Assembly (NCBI GenBank): GCA_032718475.1
Contig: JAUCBJ010008080.1
Location: 1-21,327 of the forward strand
Source: Nemertoderma westbladi
Taxonomy: Eukaryota; Xenacoelomorpha; Nemertodermatida; Nemertodermatidae
Direction: 5' to 3'
DNA: 21,327 nucleotides
How positions within the stretch are numbered: position 1 is the stretch's first letter; each line of letters begins with the position of its first letter. Below, piece after piece: positions 1 to 10,180 of the stretch. The position numbers and the translations under genes were made by a program. Below the pieces are notes generated by a model. That model was not told the DNA's origin. It saw nothing but the letters and a program-made list of their open reading frames with translations, and did no database searches.

Positions 1-444
1 GTTGGAAAGCCCACTTTGAAAAGCTCCTCAATAATGACAGGGTATTGCCTGATAACTTTATAGAAGTAAAAGTGTCTCTTATCATTCTCAATATTAAATC
101 ATCAACTAATGGAAATGAATAGGTTAACAGTGACCGGTTATTCTAACCAAAACAATAAACTAAAGTGCACAAAACAGATTACTGTTTAATTTTGGAGGGT
201 AATCAGCTGTTATTTGCATCAATTCTCCACAGGAGAGGGATGAATCTTGTTTGCGTCGAAATCGACCACCCCACCTCTGGTATTATATTTGTTGTGGGAA
301 GATCCAAACGAATGGATTTCAACCAAACCTACTTCCACCTCTAATATACATGTACTGTACTGTACATTGTACAGTACAGTACCGTAAGTATACATTTAAC
401 ATTTTACTAATACAGAAACAACTAATTAATTAATTAACTAATAA
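1..444. other. AT-rich non-coding flank
   Basis: I see no convincing gene here. The only long open frame (251-433) is low in coding character and ends in AT-rich simple sequence. The stretch holds a near-perfect palindrome (353-381, listed separately) and a short run of ATTA repeats at about 424-438, just before the GC-richer retroelement fragment begins. Stop codons at 427, 439 and 442 close the retroelement frame on its left side, so that ORF cannot extend into this stretch in the same frame. Confidence 0.6.
353..381. repeat. 29-bp near-perfect palindrome
   Basis: Two 14-bp arms, TACTGTACTGTACA (353-366) and its exact reverse complement (368-381), are separated by a single T. The arms are themselves made of repeated GTAC/TGTAC steps, so the sequence can form a cruciform or may come from expansion of a short palindromic simple repeat. 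Similar ACAGTACAG pieces occur at about 18387 and 18784. No function is implied. Confidence 0.85.
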
Positions 445-1329
445 AGAAGCAACAAACTAATTCAGGAAGCCAAGAACAAACAACGTCTCCAGAAACAGCC
501 CAAGGTGGAGGAGGTGAGTGGGAAAGTGTCCGACTGTTTCCCCCCTGAACGAGTTCACACGATTGAGCGGGCTGCTTCGGAACGGACCTCAGGCTGGCTT
601 ACGGTCGCCCCAGTCTCACGTCACCACTTTGACCTGTCTGCCAACGAATTCCAGGATGGTCTTTCCCTCCGATATGGACGTCCCCTGGTTGGTGCCCCTG
701 CGAGGTGTGATGGTTGCAGGGAAGTATTTACCACAACCCACGCGCTCGATTGCAAGAAGGGTGGCCTGGTAACCCTCCGCCACAATGAGGTTCGGGACAT
801 CCAGGGCGACCTTTTCAGTCTCACCTTCCCTGAGTCATGCATAGTGCGGGTGCCGGTGATTCGTGAGTCCGACGAGGAGCATGGAGTGGTGGGTCTACGT
901 GCAGACCTTTAGGTAAGGGGCTATTGGCAGCCACAGAGACGGGCATTATTCGATGTTCGGGTCGTTGACCCCGATGCCCCCTCATACGTGTCGCGTCCGA
1001 CAGCCTCCATACTGATTGATGCTCAGCATGAGAAGAAGACGAAATACCACGACGCCTGTGCCCTTCGTCAGGCCGATTTTACCCCTCTTGTGGTAACGGT
1101 GGATGGCGTGATTGCCCCTGAGTACTCCATGGCGTTAAAGAGGCTGGCCGACAGGTTACCCACGAAATTGGCAAAGCCTTACAGCTGTGTCATGGGATGG
1201 GTGAGGGCACGCCTCTCCTTTGGGGTCCTGAGGTCAACTTGTGCCGGCTTAAGGGCGTCGTCGAGGACAAAGTGGCGTAGTATTGCGGCAGAGGATGGCG
1301 CTGGAATCCACTTAGGTTTACGTATCTGA
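445..1329 (+). pseudogene. Non-LTR-type retroelement ORF, C-terminal fragment, with in-frame stop
   Basis: One reading frame runs from 445 to the TGA at 1327-1329, broken only by a TAG at 910-912. The protein resembles the C-terminal end of a reverse-transcriptase polyprotein family widespread in invertebrate genomes. Visible landmarks: WLTVAP (about 592) and LRYGRP (about 667); a zinc-knuckle-like C-x2-C-x7-H-x3-C with codons at 706, 715, 739 and 751; then RHNEVRD (778-798). After the stop the same frame continues with FDVRVVDPDA (from 949), FTPLV, KRLADRL and WVRARLSFGVLR, and ends near EDGAGIHLGL. A zinc knuckle followed by RHNE and a later D-x-R-V recalls the restriction-like endonuclease of early-branching non-LTR elements; that part is inference. 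The polymerase domain is missing, as expected for a 5'-truncated copy. The fragment is clearly GC-richer than its surroundings. Homology begins around IQEAKNK (460-480), and no methionine start is expected. It is a dead copy. Confidence 0.85.
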
Positions 1330-1368
1330 GACTGTATGGTGTAATGCGTATATGCCAGATTACATCTC

Positions 1369-1374
1369 TTTATT
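1369..1374 (-). promoter_or_regulatory. AATAAA poly(A) signal, minus strand
   Basis: AATAAA read on the minus strand, within AGCAAATAAAGAG. It matters only as possible support for the cysteine-rich exon at 1584-1722. The hexamer is common by chance in AT-rich DNA. Confidence 0.25.
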
Positions 1375-1478
1375 TGCTAAACATGTCATATTTTCTACAG
1401 TTATTGTATTTTCAACTCTTTGGTGTTATAGTATACGAGTCTAATATAATTCAACCAGAAAAGAAATACAGAAACCAT

Positions 1479-1488
1479 AATAAATAAA
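1479..1488 (+). promoter_or_regulatory. Tandem AATAAA poly(A) signals, plus strand
   Basis: Overlapping hexamers in CATAATAAATAAAGG, about 150 bp past the retroelement stop. They could be the element's own polyadenylation signal or chance AT-rich sequence. Confidence 0.25.
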
Positions 1489-1583
1489 GGATTTTTCGCC
1501 TAATTAGTTCATATTCATTATCAGTAAGACGGATCCGGCACCCTTCTACAGTAATATTTCACTAAAGAGGCCTACTCTCACCA

Positions 1584-1722
1584 TCAGCACAGCTGAGTAA
1601 CGCAATTGTCAAGGCACAAATCAGGAGCAGGAAATCCCCAAACTATACATCCATTCACACACGTTTTGCACCATGCAAGATTGTTGCAATGTTTGGTACA
1701 AGGCAAGTCATTGTCGTTGTAT
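1584..1722 (-). CDS. Candidate terminal exon, eight-cysteine peptide (speculative)
   Basis: On the minus strand a pyrimidine-rich tract ends in TTGTTTAG at 1730-1723, a good match to a 3' splice site. The frame after it is open for 45 codons to a TGA at 1586-1584, which implies a phase-2 intron. The predicted tail has eight cysteines at residues 8, 12, 18, 21, 25, 36, 40 and 45 (spacing C-x3-C-x5-C-x2-C-x3-C-x10-C-x3-C-x4-C). That is far above chance for 45 residues and looks like a small disulfide-rich extracellular domain. An AATAAA lies about 210 nt downstream on the same strand. I do not recognise the family and assign no function. Against it: no upstream exon or signal peptide is visible, the frame also stays open upstream through the supposed intron to 1832, and the exon sits in repeat-rich DNA. 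It may be a chance ORF or a gene relic. Confidence 0.25.
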
Positions 1723-1793
1723 CTAAACAATAAAAATAAATATAGAATCATAACATTACGTAACTGCTGTACTCCGTGTAGGCCTACTTTAAT

Positions 1794-1806
1794 GGGGGGG
1801 GGGGGG
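1794..1806 (+). repeat. G13 homopolymer
   Basis: Thirteen consecutive G residues, followed after a short gap by CCCCC (1814-1818). Such a tract is prone to slippage and to sequencing length error, so the exact count should be treated with care. Confidence 0.8.
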
Positions 1807-1854
1807 AGTAGCACCCCCAAATTGAACCTCACATTTTTGTGTCTATATACCCTA

Positions 1855-2215
1855 AAATTGGGTGAAAATTATTTTTTGTGCTACTAAACATCGTGTGGGC
1901 TGTTTAAGAATAGCCAAACCAAATATTTTTAAAATTGGCTCCAAAATGGCTCTGAATGACCAAAAGTGCCTTTTTGCGCCAAGGGCTATTTCTCCACCAA
2001 AATTTGTTGAAATTTGTCGAAATTTAGAATATAAGTTCAGAAGACCCCTGGATCCAATAATTCTGAACAAATTTTGCCTCAAATGTTCTGGAGCCTTTTT
2101 AGAACAAAAAGGCAAAAAAAGGTCCTGTTTCGATCCTTTTTGATATAAAAAGGCACCATGGCAATTCCAGCCAAATTTGTTCAGAAGAGTTATGGACAAA
2201 GGTATTTTGAACAAG
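1855..2215. repeat. Fold-back-rich, repeat-like segment
   Basis: This block contains several inverted repeats. GTTCAGAA and TTCTGAAC at about 2035-2069 form a stem around a 19-nt loop. GCCTTTTT and AAAAAGGC (about 2092-2112) form an 8-bp stem with a 5-nt loop. TTCTGAACAAATTTTGCC (about 2062-2079) is the imperfect reverse complement of GCCAAATTTGTTCAGAA (about 2170-2186). GTGCCTTTTT near 1966 mirrors AAAAAGGCAC near 2144. Open frames on both strands (93 and 120 codons) are probably by-products of this composition. It is most likely a degraded non-autonomous interspersed repeat of unknown family; no clear termini were found. Confidence 0.4.
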
Positions 2216-2903
2216 TGTAAAAATTTCAGCTCAGTTTCATTTCAAACTCAGCTCAGTTAAAATTGGCGGAGAAAATCCTTTTTCATGAAAAAAAGTCATT
2301 CTGAGATAAAGGTGTTTAAAAGTTTAAGGAACAATTCAAACCTTCCCGCTATTTTAGATACCATTTTTCTTTGTTCAACGATAACTTTGTCAAAAATGAA
2401 TGAAATTCAACGAAATTTGTTTTTATTGTATAATTTGTATATTATATTATACTGTATATATATCATGTTATATATTTGTATATTATATATTAGTATATAG
2501 TGTAATTTGTCTTTGTTATAACACAATGTAAACAGTATAAACTCAGATGCTAAATCAGCTGGAGGAGAGTATATGTAACGTTATACTATACCTGCACTCT
2601 CTACTGTATTACTCTACCTTTGACGAAAACACCCCAATGTCAACATCCCAAAACAAATTAAGTAAATGATAGTTAGTCGCACTGCCGAAGTCATCATTCC
2701 AGGAATTTGCTTTTAAACCTATGGATGTTTATAGATATTATATAAGCATTATCAGTTAGTCACGACGAAAACCGTCTAAGACAGCTCCTTCCTCATTGTG
2801 CCCATTTTTTCATTTTTGGCGTATATGTTGCTTTTTTTGCATTATATTTAAATGGCCTATTTTATTATTTAGTAATCATTTACAACCAATCATCAATAAC
2901 TTA
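2216..2903. other. AT-rich non-coding DNA before the array
   Basis: No gene was seen. The stretch 2425-2500 is a TATA/TTATA-rich low-complexity patch. The open frame at 2285-2500 owes its length to this composition and is not supported. The last about 60 bp (ending CATCAATAACTT) pass directly into the first minisatellite unit with no recognisable duplication or transposon end. Confidence 0.6.
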
Positions 2904-3061
2904 GAAACAATAGTTTTATACAGAGATGAAGAAGAAGGGGCTAGGTTTAATACCACAATAAACAATAGAAACAGAGATGGAGAAGGGGCTAGGTTTAATA
3001 CCATAAGAAACAATAGTTTTATACAGAGATGAAGAAGAAGGGGCTAGGTTTAATACCATAA

Positions 3062-4705
3062 GAAACAATAGTTTTATACAGAGATGAAGAAGGGGCTAGG
3101 TTTAATACCACAAGAAACAATAGTTTTATACAGAGATGAAGAAGGGGGTAGGTTTAATACCACAAGAAACAATAGTTTTATACAGAGATGAAGAAGAAGG
3201 GGCTAGGTTTAATACCACAAGAAACAATAGTTTTATACAGAGATGAAGAAGAGGCTAGGTTTAATACCACAAGAAACAATAGTTTTATACAGAGATGAAG
3301 AAGAAGAGGCTAGATTTAATACCACAAGAAACAATAGTTTTATACAGAGATGAAGAAGGGGCTAGGTTTAATACCACAAGAAACAATAGTTTTATACAGA
3401 GATGAAGAAGGGGCTAGGTTTAATACCACAAGAAACAATAGTTTTATACAGAGATGAAGAAGGGGCTAGGTTTAATACCACAAGAAACAATAGTTTTATA
3501 CAGAGATGAAGAAGGGGCTAGGTTTAATACCATAAGAAACAATAGTTTTATACAGAGATGAAGAAGGGGCTAGGTTTAATACCACAAGAAACAATAGTTT
3601 TATACAGAGATGAAGAAGTGGCTAGGTTTAATACCATAAGAAACAATAGTTTTATACAGAGATGAAGAAGGGGCTAGGTTTAATACCACAAGAAACAATA
3701 GTTTTATACAGAGATGAAGAAGAGGCTAGGTTTAATACCACATAAACAATAGTTTTATACAGAGATGAAGAAGAAGGGGCTAGGTTTAATACCACATAAA
3801 CAATAGTTTTATACAGAGATGAAGAAGGGGCTAGGTTTAATACCACAAGAAACAATAGTTTTATACAGAGATGAAGAAGGGCTGAAGGGGCTAGGTTTAA
3901 TACCACAAGAAACAATAGTTTTATACAGAGATGAAGAAGGGGCTAGGTTTAATACCACAAGAAACAATAGTTTTATACAAAGATGAAGAAGGGGGTAGGT
4001 TTAATACCACAAGAAACAATAGTTTTATACAGAGATGAAGAAGAAGGGGCTAGGTTTAATACCACAAGAAACAATAGTTTTATACAGAGATGTAGAAGAG
4101 GCTAGGTTTAATACCACAAGAAACAATAGTTTTATACAGAGATGAAGAAGAAGAGGCTAGGTTTAATACCACAAGAAACAATAGTTTTATACAGAGATGA
4201 AGAAGGGGCTAGGTTTAATACCACAAGAAACAATAGTTTTATACAGAGATGAAGAAGGGGCTAGGTTTAATACCACAAGAAACAATAGTTTTATACAGAG
4301 ATGAAGAAGGGGCTAGGTTTAATACCACAAGAAACAATAGTTTTATACAGAGATGAAGAAGGGGCTAGGTTTAATACCATAAGAAACAATAGTTTTATAC
4401 AGAGATGAAGAAGGGGCTAGGTTTAATACCACAAGAAACAATAGTTTTATACAGAGATGAAGAAGTGGCTAGGTTTAATACCATAAGAAACAATAGTTTT
4501 ATACAGAGATGAAGAAGGGGCTAGGTTTAATACCACAAGAAACAATAGTTTTATACAGAGATGAAGAAGAGGCTAGGTTTAATACCACATAAACAATAGT
4601 TTTATACAGAGATGAAGAAGAAGGGGCTAGGTTTAATACCACATAAACAATAGTTTTATACAGAGATGAAGAAGGGGCTAGGTTTAATACCACAAGAAAC
4701 AATAG
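3062..4705 (+). repeat. 847-bp higher-order repeat, two adjacent copies
   Basis: Sixteen consecutive units at 3062-3908 recur in the same order from 3909. Markers at offset 847 include the GGGGGTAGG unit (3114 and 3961), the GAAGAAGAAGAGG unit, the CCATAAG/GTGG pair, and two consecutive CCACATAAAC junctions. The copies diverge after about 4705, where the first has the odd GAAGAAGGGCTGAAGGGG unit (about 3873) and the second has a plain 55-bp unit. This points to a single unequal exchange or slippage event followed by a few point changes. Confidence 0.85.
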
Positions 4706-4929
4706 TTTTATACAGAGATGAAGAAGAAGGGGCTAGGTTTAATACCACAAGAAACAATAGTTTTATACAGAGATGAAGAAGGGGCTAGGTTTAATACCAC
4801 AAGAAACAATAGTTTTATACAGAGATGAAGAAGTGGCTAGGTTTAATACCATAAGAAACAATAGTTTTATACAGAGATGAAGAAGGGGCTAGGTTTAATA
4901 CCACAAGAAACAATAGTTTTATACAGAGA

Positions 4930-5775
4930 TGAAGAAGAAGGGGCTAGGTTTAATACCACAAGAAACAATAGTTTTATACAGAGATGGAGAAGGGGCTAGG
5001 TTTAATACCACATAAACAATAGTTTTATACAGAGATGAAGAAGGGGCTAGGTTTAATACCACAAGAAACAATAGTTTTATACAGAGATGAAGAAGAAGGG
5101 GCTAGGTTTAATACCACAAGAAACAATAGTTTTATACAGAGATGGAGAAGGGGCTAGGTTTAATACCACATAAACAATAGTTTTATACAGAGATGAAGAA
5201 GGGGCTAGGTTTAATACCACAAGAAACAATAGTTTTATACAGAGATGAAGAAGTGGCTAGGTTTAATACCATAAGAAACAATAGTTTTATACAGAGATGG
5301 AGAAGGGGCTAGGTTTAATACCACAAGAAACAATAGTTTTATACAGAGATGAAGAAGAAGGGGCTAGGTTTAATACCACAAGAAACAATAGTTTTATACA
5401 GAGATGGAGAAGGGGCTAGGTTTAATACCACATAAACAATAGTTTTATACAGAGATGAAGAAGGGGCTAGGTTTAATACCACAAGAAACAATAGTTTTAT
5501 ACAGAGATGAAGAAGAAGGGGCTAGGTTTAATACCACAAGAAACAATAGTTTTATACAGAGATGGAGAAGGGGCTAGGTTTAATACCACATAAACAATAG
5601 TTTTATACAGAGATGAAGAAGGGGCTAGGTTTAATACCACAAGAAACAATAGTTTTATACAGAGATGAAGAAGAAGGGGCTAGGTTTAATACCACAAGAA
5701 ACAATAGTTTTATACAGAGATGGAGAAGGGGCTAGGTTTAATACCACATAAACAATAGTTTTATACAGAGATGAA
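4930..5775 (+). repeat. 158-bp three-unit higher-order repeat
   Basis: A cycle of three units (55-bp GAAGAAGAAGGGG, 51-bp GATGGAGAAGGGG with CCACATAAAC, 52-bp GAAGAAGGGG) recurs. GATGGAG-plus-CATAAAC units start at 4983, 5141, 5403, 5561 and 5719, with neighbours 158 bp apart. The gap from 5141 to 5403 holds extra units, including a GTGG/CCATAAG unit, so the block itself was partly duplicated. Confidence 0.85.
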
Positions 5776-6234
5776 GAAGGGGCTAGGTTTAATACCACAA
5801 GAAACAATAGTTTTATACAGAGATGAAGAAGGGGGTAGGTTTAATACCACAAGAAACAATAGTTTTATACAGAGATGAAGAAGAAGGGGCTACGTTTAAT
5901 ACCACAAGAAACAATAGTTTTATACAGAGATGAAGAAGAGGCTAGGTTTAATACCACAAGAAACAATAGTTTTATACAGAGATGAAGAAGGGGCTAGGTT
6001 TAATACCACAAGAAACAATAGTTTTATACAGAGATGAAGAAGGGGTTAGGTTTAATATCACAAGAAACAATAGTTTTATACAGAGATGAAGAAGGGGCTA
6101 GGTTTAATTCACAAGAAACAATAGTTTTATACAGAGATGAAGAAGGGGCTAGGTTTAATACCACAAGAAACAATAGTTTTATACAGAGATGTAGAAGGGG
6201 CTAGGTTTAATACCACAAGAAACAATAGTTTTAT

Positions 6235-9200
6235 ACAGAGATGAAGAAGGGGCTAGGTTTAATACCACAAGAAACAATAGTTTTATACAGAGATGTAGAA
6301 GGGGCTAGGTTTAAAAACACAAGAAACAATAGTTTTATATTATATACAGAGATGAAGAAGAAGCTAGGTTTAATACAACAAGAAACAATAGTTTTATACA
6401 GAGATGAAGAAGGGGCTAGGTTTAATACCATAAGAAACAATAGTTTTATACAGAGATGAAGAATTGGCTAGGTTTAATACCATAAGAAACAATAGTTTTA
6501 TACAGAGATGAAGAAGAGGCTAGGTTTAATACCACAAGAAACAATAGTTTTATACAGAGATGAAGAATTGGCTAGGTTTAATACCACAAGAAACAATAGT
6601 TTTATACAGAGATGAAGAAGAGGCTAGGTTTAATACCACAAGAAACAATAGTTTTATACAGAGATGAAGAATTGGCTAGGTTTAATACCACAAGAAACAA
6701 TAGTTTTATACAGAGATGAAGAAGAGGCTAGGTTTAATACCACAAGAAACAATAGTTTTATACAGAGATGAAGAAGGGGCTAGGTTTAATACCACAAGAA
6801 ACAATAGTTTTATACAGAGATGAAGAAGGGGCTAGGTTTAATACCACAAGAAACAATAGTTTTATACAGAGATGTAGAAGGGGCTAGGTTTAAAAACACA
6901 AGAAACAATAGTTTTATATTATATACAGAGATGAAGAAGAGGCTAGGTTTAATACCACAAGAAACAATAGTTTTATACAGAGTTGAAGAAGGGGCTAGGT
7001 TTAATACCACAAGAAACAATAGTTTTATACAGAGTTGAAGAAGGGGCTAGGTTTAATACCACAAGGAATACTAGTTTTATACAGAGATAAAGAAGAGGCT
7101 AGGTTTAAAACCACAAGAAACAATAGTTTTATACAGAGATGAAGAAGAGGCTAGGTTTAATACCACAAGAAACAATAGTTTTATACAGAGATGAAGAATT
7201 GGCTAGGTTTAATACCACAATAAACAATAGTTTTATACAGAGATGAAGAATTGTCTAGGTTTAATACCACACGAAACAATAGTTTTATACAGAGATGAAG
7301 AAGGGGCTAGGTTTAATACCACAAGAAACAATAGTTTTATACAGAGATGGAGAAGGGGCTAGGTTTAATACCATAAGAAACAATAGTTTTATACAGAGAT
7401 GAAGAATTGGCTAGGTTTAATACCACAAGAAACAATAGTTTTATACAGAGATGAAGAAGGGGCTAGGTTTAATACCACAAGAAACAATAGTTTTATACAG
7501 AGATGAAGAAGGGGCTAGGTTTAATACCACAAGAAACAATAGTTTTATACAGAGATGTAGAAGAGGCTAGGTTTAATACCATAAGAAACAATAGTTTTAT
7601 ACAGAGTTGAAGAAGGGGCTAGGTTCAATACCACAAGAAACAATAGTTTTATACAGAGATGGAGAAGGGGCTAGGTTTAATACCACAAGAAACAATAGTT
7701 TTATACAGAGATGAAGAAGGGGCTAGGTTTAATACCACAAGAAACAATAGTTTTATACAGAGATGAAGAAGAGGCTAGGTTTAATACCACAAGAAACAAT
7801 AGTTTTATACAGAGATGAAGAAGAAGGGGCTAGGTTTAATACCACAAGAAACAATAGTTTTATACAGAGATGAAGAAGAGGCTAGGTTTAATACCATAAG
7901 AAACAATAGTTTTATACAGAGATGAAGAAGGGGCTAGGTTTAATACCACAAGAAACAATAGTTTTATACAGAGATGAAGAAGGGGCTAGGTTTAATACCA
8001 CAAGAAACAATAGTTTTATACAGAGATGAAGAAGAAGGGGCTAGGTTTAATACCATAAGAAACAATAGTTTTATACAGAGATGAAGAAGGGGCTAGGTTT
8101 AATACCACAAGAAACAATAGTTTTATACAGAGATGAAGAAGGGGCTAGGTTTAATACCACAAGAAACAATAGTTTTATACAGAGATGAAGAAGAAGGGGC
8201 TAGGTTTAATACCACAAGAAACAATAGTTTTATACAGAGATGTAGAAGGGGCTAGGTTTAAAAACACAAGAAACAATAGTTTTATATTATATACAGAGAT
8301 GAAGAAGAAGCTAGGTTTAATACAACAAGAAACAATAGTTTTATACAGAGATGAAGAAGGGGCTAGGTTTAATACCATAAGAAACAATAGTTTTATACAG
8401 AGATGAAGAATTGGCTAGGTTTAATACCATAAGAAACAATAGTTTTATACAGAGATGAAGAAGAGGCTAGGTTTAATACCACATGAAACAATAGTTTTAT
8501 ACAGAGATGAAGAATTGGCTAGGTTTAATACCACAAGAAACAATAGTTTTATACAGAGATGAAGAAGAGGCTAGGTTTAATACCACAAGAAACAATAGTT
8601 TTATACAGAGATGAAGAATTGGCTAGGTTTAATACCACAAGAAACAATAGTTTTATACAGAGATGAAGAAGAGGCTAGGTTTAATACCACAAGAAACAAT
8701 AGTTTTATACAGAGATGAAGAAGGGGCTAGGTTTAATACCACAAGAAACAATAGTTTTATACAGAGATGAAGAAGGGGCTAGGTTTAATACCACAAGAAA
8801 CAATAGTTTTATACAGAGATGTAGAAGGGGCTAGGTTTAAAAACACAAGAAACAATAGTTTTATATTATATACAGAGATGAAGAAGAGGCTAGGTTTAAT
8901 ACCACAAGAAACAATAGTTTTATACAGAGTTGAAGAAGGGGCTAGGTTTAATACCACAAGAAACAATAGTTTTATACAGAGTTGAAGAAGGGGCTAGGTT
9001 TAATACCACAAGGAACACTAGTTTTATACAGAGATAAAGAAGAGGCTAGGTTTAAAACCACAAGAAACAATAGTTTTATACAGAGATGAAGAAGAGGCTA
9101 GGTTTAATACCACAAGAAACAATAGTTTTATACAGAGATGAAGAATTGGCTAGGTTTAATACCACAATAAACAATAGTTTTATACAGAGATGAAGAATTG

Positions 9201-10180
9201 GCTAGGTTTAATACCACACGAAACAATAGTTTTATACAGAGATGAAGAAGGGGCTAGGTTTAATACCACAAGAAACAATAGTTTTATACAGAGATGGAGA
9301 AGGGGCTAGGTTTAATACCATAAGAAACAATAGTTTTATACAGAGATGAAGAATTGGCTAGGTTTAATACCACAAGAAACAATAGTTTTATACAGAGATG
9401 AAGAATGGGGCTAGGTTTAATACCACAAGAAACAATAGTTTTATACAGAGATGAAGAAGGGGCTAGGTTTAATACCACAAGAAACAATAGTTTTATACAG
9501 AGATGTAGAAGAGGCTAGGTTTAATACCATAAGAAACAATAGTTTTATACAGAGTTGAAGAAGGGGCTAGGTTCAATACCACAAGAAACAATAGTTTTAT
9601 ACAGAGATGGAGAAGGGGCTAGGTTTAATACCACAAGAAACAATAGTTTTATACAGAGATGAAGAAGGGGCTAGGTTTAATACCACAAGAAACAATAGTT
9701 TTATACAGAGATGAAGAAGAGGCTAGGTTTAATACCACAAGAAACAATAGTTTTATACAGAGATGAAGAAGAAGGGGCTAGGTTTAATACCACAAGAAAC
9801 AATAGTTTTATACAGAGATGAAGAAGAGGCTAGGTTTAATACCATAAGAAACAATAGTTTTATACAGAGATGAAGAAGGGGCTAGGTTTAATACCACAAG
9901 AAACAATAGTTTTATACAGAGATGAAGAAGGGGCTAGGTTTAATACCACAAGAAACAATAGTTTTATACAGAGATGAAGAAGAAGGGGCTAGGTTTAATA
10001 CCATAAGAAACAATAGTTTTATACAGAGATGAAGAAGGGGCTAGGTTTAATACCACAAGAAACAATAGTTTTATACAGAGATGAAGAAGGGGCTAGGTTT
10101 AATACCACAAGAAACAATAGTTTTATACAGAGATGAAGAAGAAGGGGCTAGGTTTAATACCACAAGAAACAATAGTTTTA
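6235..10180 (+). repeat. 1.94-1.95-kb higher-order repeat, two tandem copies
   Basis: About 37 units at 6235-8178 are repeated from 8179. Rare markers recur at a constant distance: the GTAG unit with TTTAAAAACAC and the TTATATA insertion (first about 6330, then about 8284), AGGAATACT at 7064 versus AGGAACACT at 9011 (offset 1947), and AGGTTCAATA at 7621 versus 9569 (offset 1948). The offset grows from 1944 to 1948 by an added GAA and by an extra T in GAATGGGG near 9405, so the two copies have started to drift apart. Confidence 0.85.

Larger units (their letters stand above)
1330..1583. other. AT-rich sequence with poly(A) signals on both strands
   Basis: On the plus strand two overlapping AATAAA hexamers (1479-1484 and 1483-1488) lie about 150 bp after the retroelement ORF and could mark the end of its 3' UTR; no poly(A) tail or target-site duplication is visible. 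On the minus strand AATAAA occurs at 1374-1369, about 210 nt downstream of the stop of the candidate cysteine-rich exon. No other gene signal was seen. Confidence 0.45.

Noticed and set aside
251-433. 60-codon open frame
   Set aside because: Runs through the 353-381 palindrome and the ATTA simple repeat; no coding features.
1807-1885. AGTAGCAC/GTGCTACT as terminal inverted repeats of a 79-bp element
   Set aside because: Only 8 bp match and the arms diverge at once; likely chance near the G13 tract.
1852-2214. 120-codon open frame on the minus strand (and 93 codons on plus)
   Set aside because: Both strands are open over the same fold-back-rich block, no domain or codon pattern is recognisable, and composition explains the length.
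2285-2500. 71-codon open frame
   Set aside because: Second half is a low-complexity Tyr/Ile/Leu run from a TATA-rich tract; no support as a gene.
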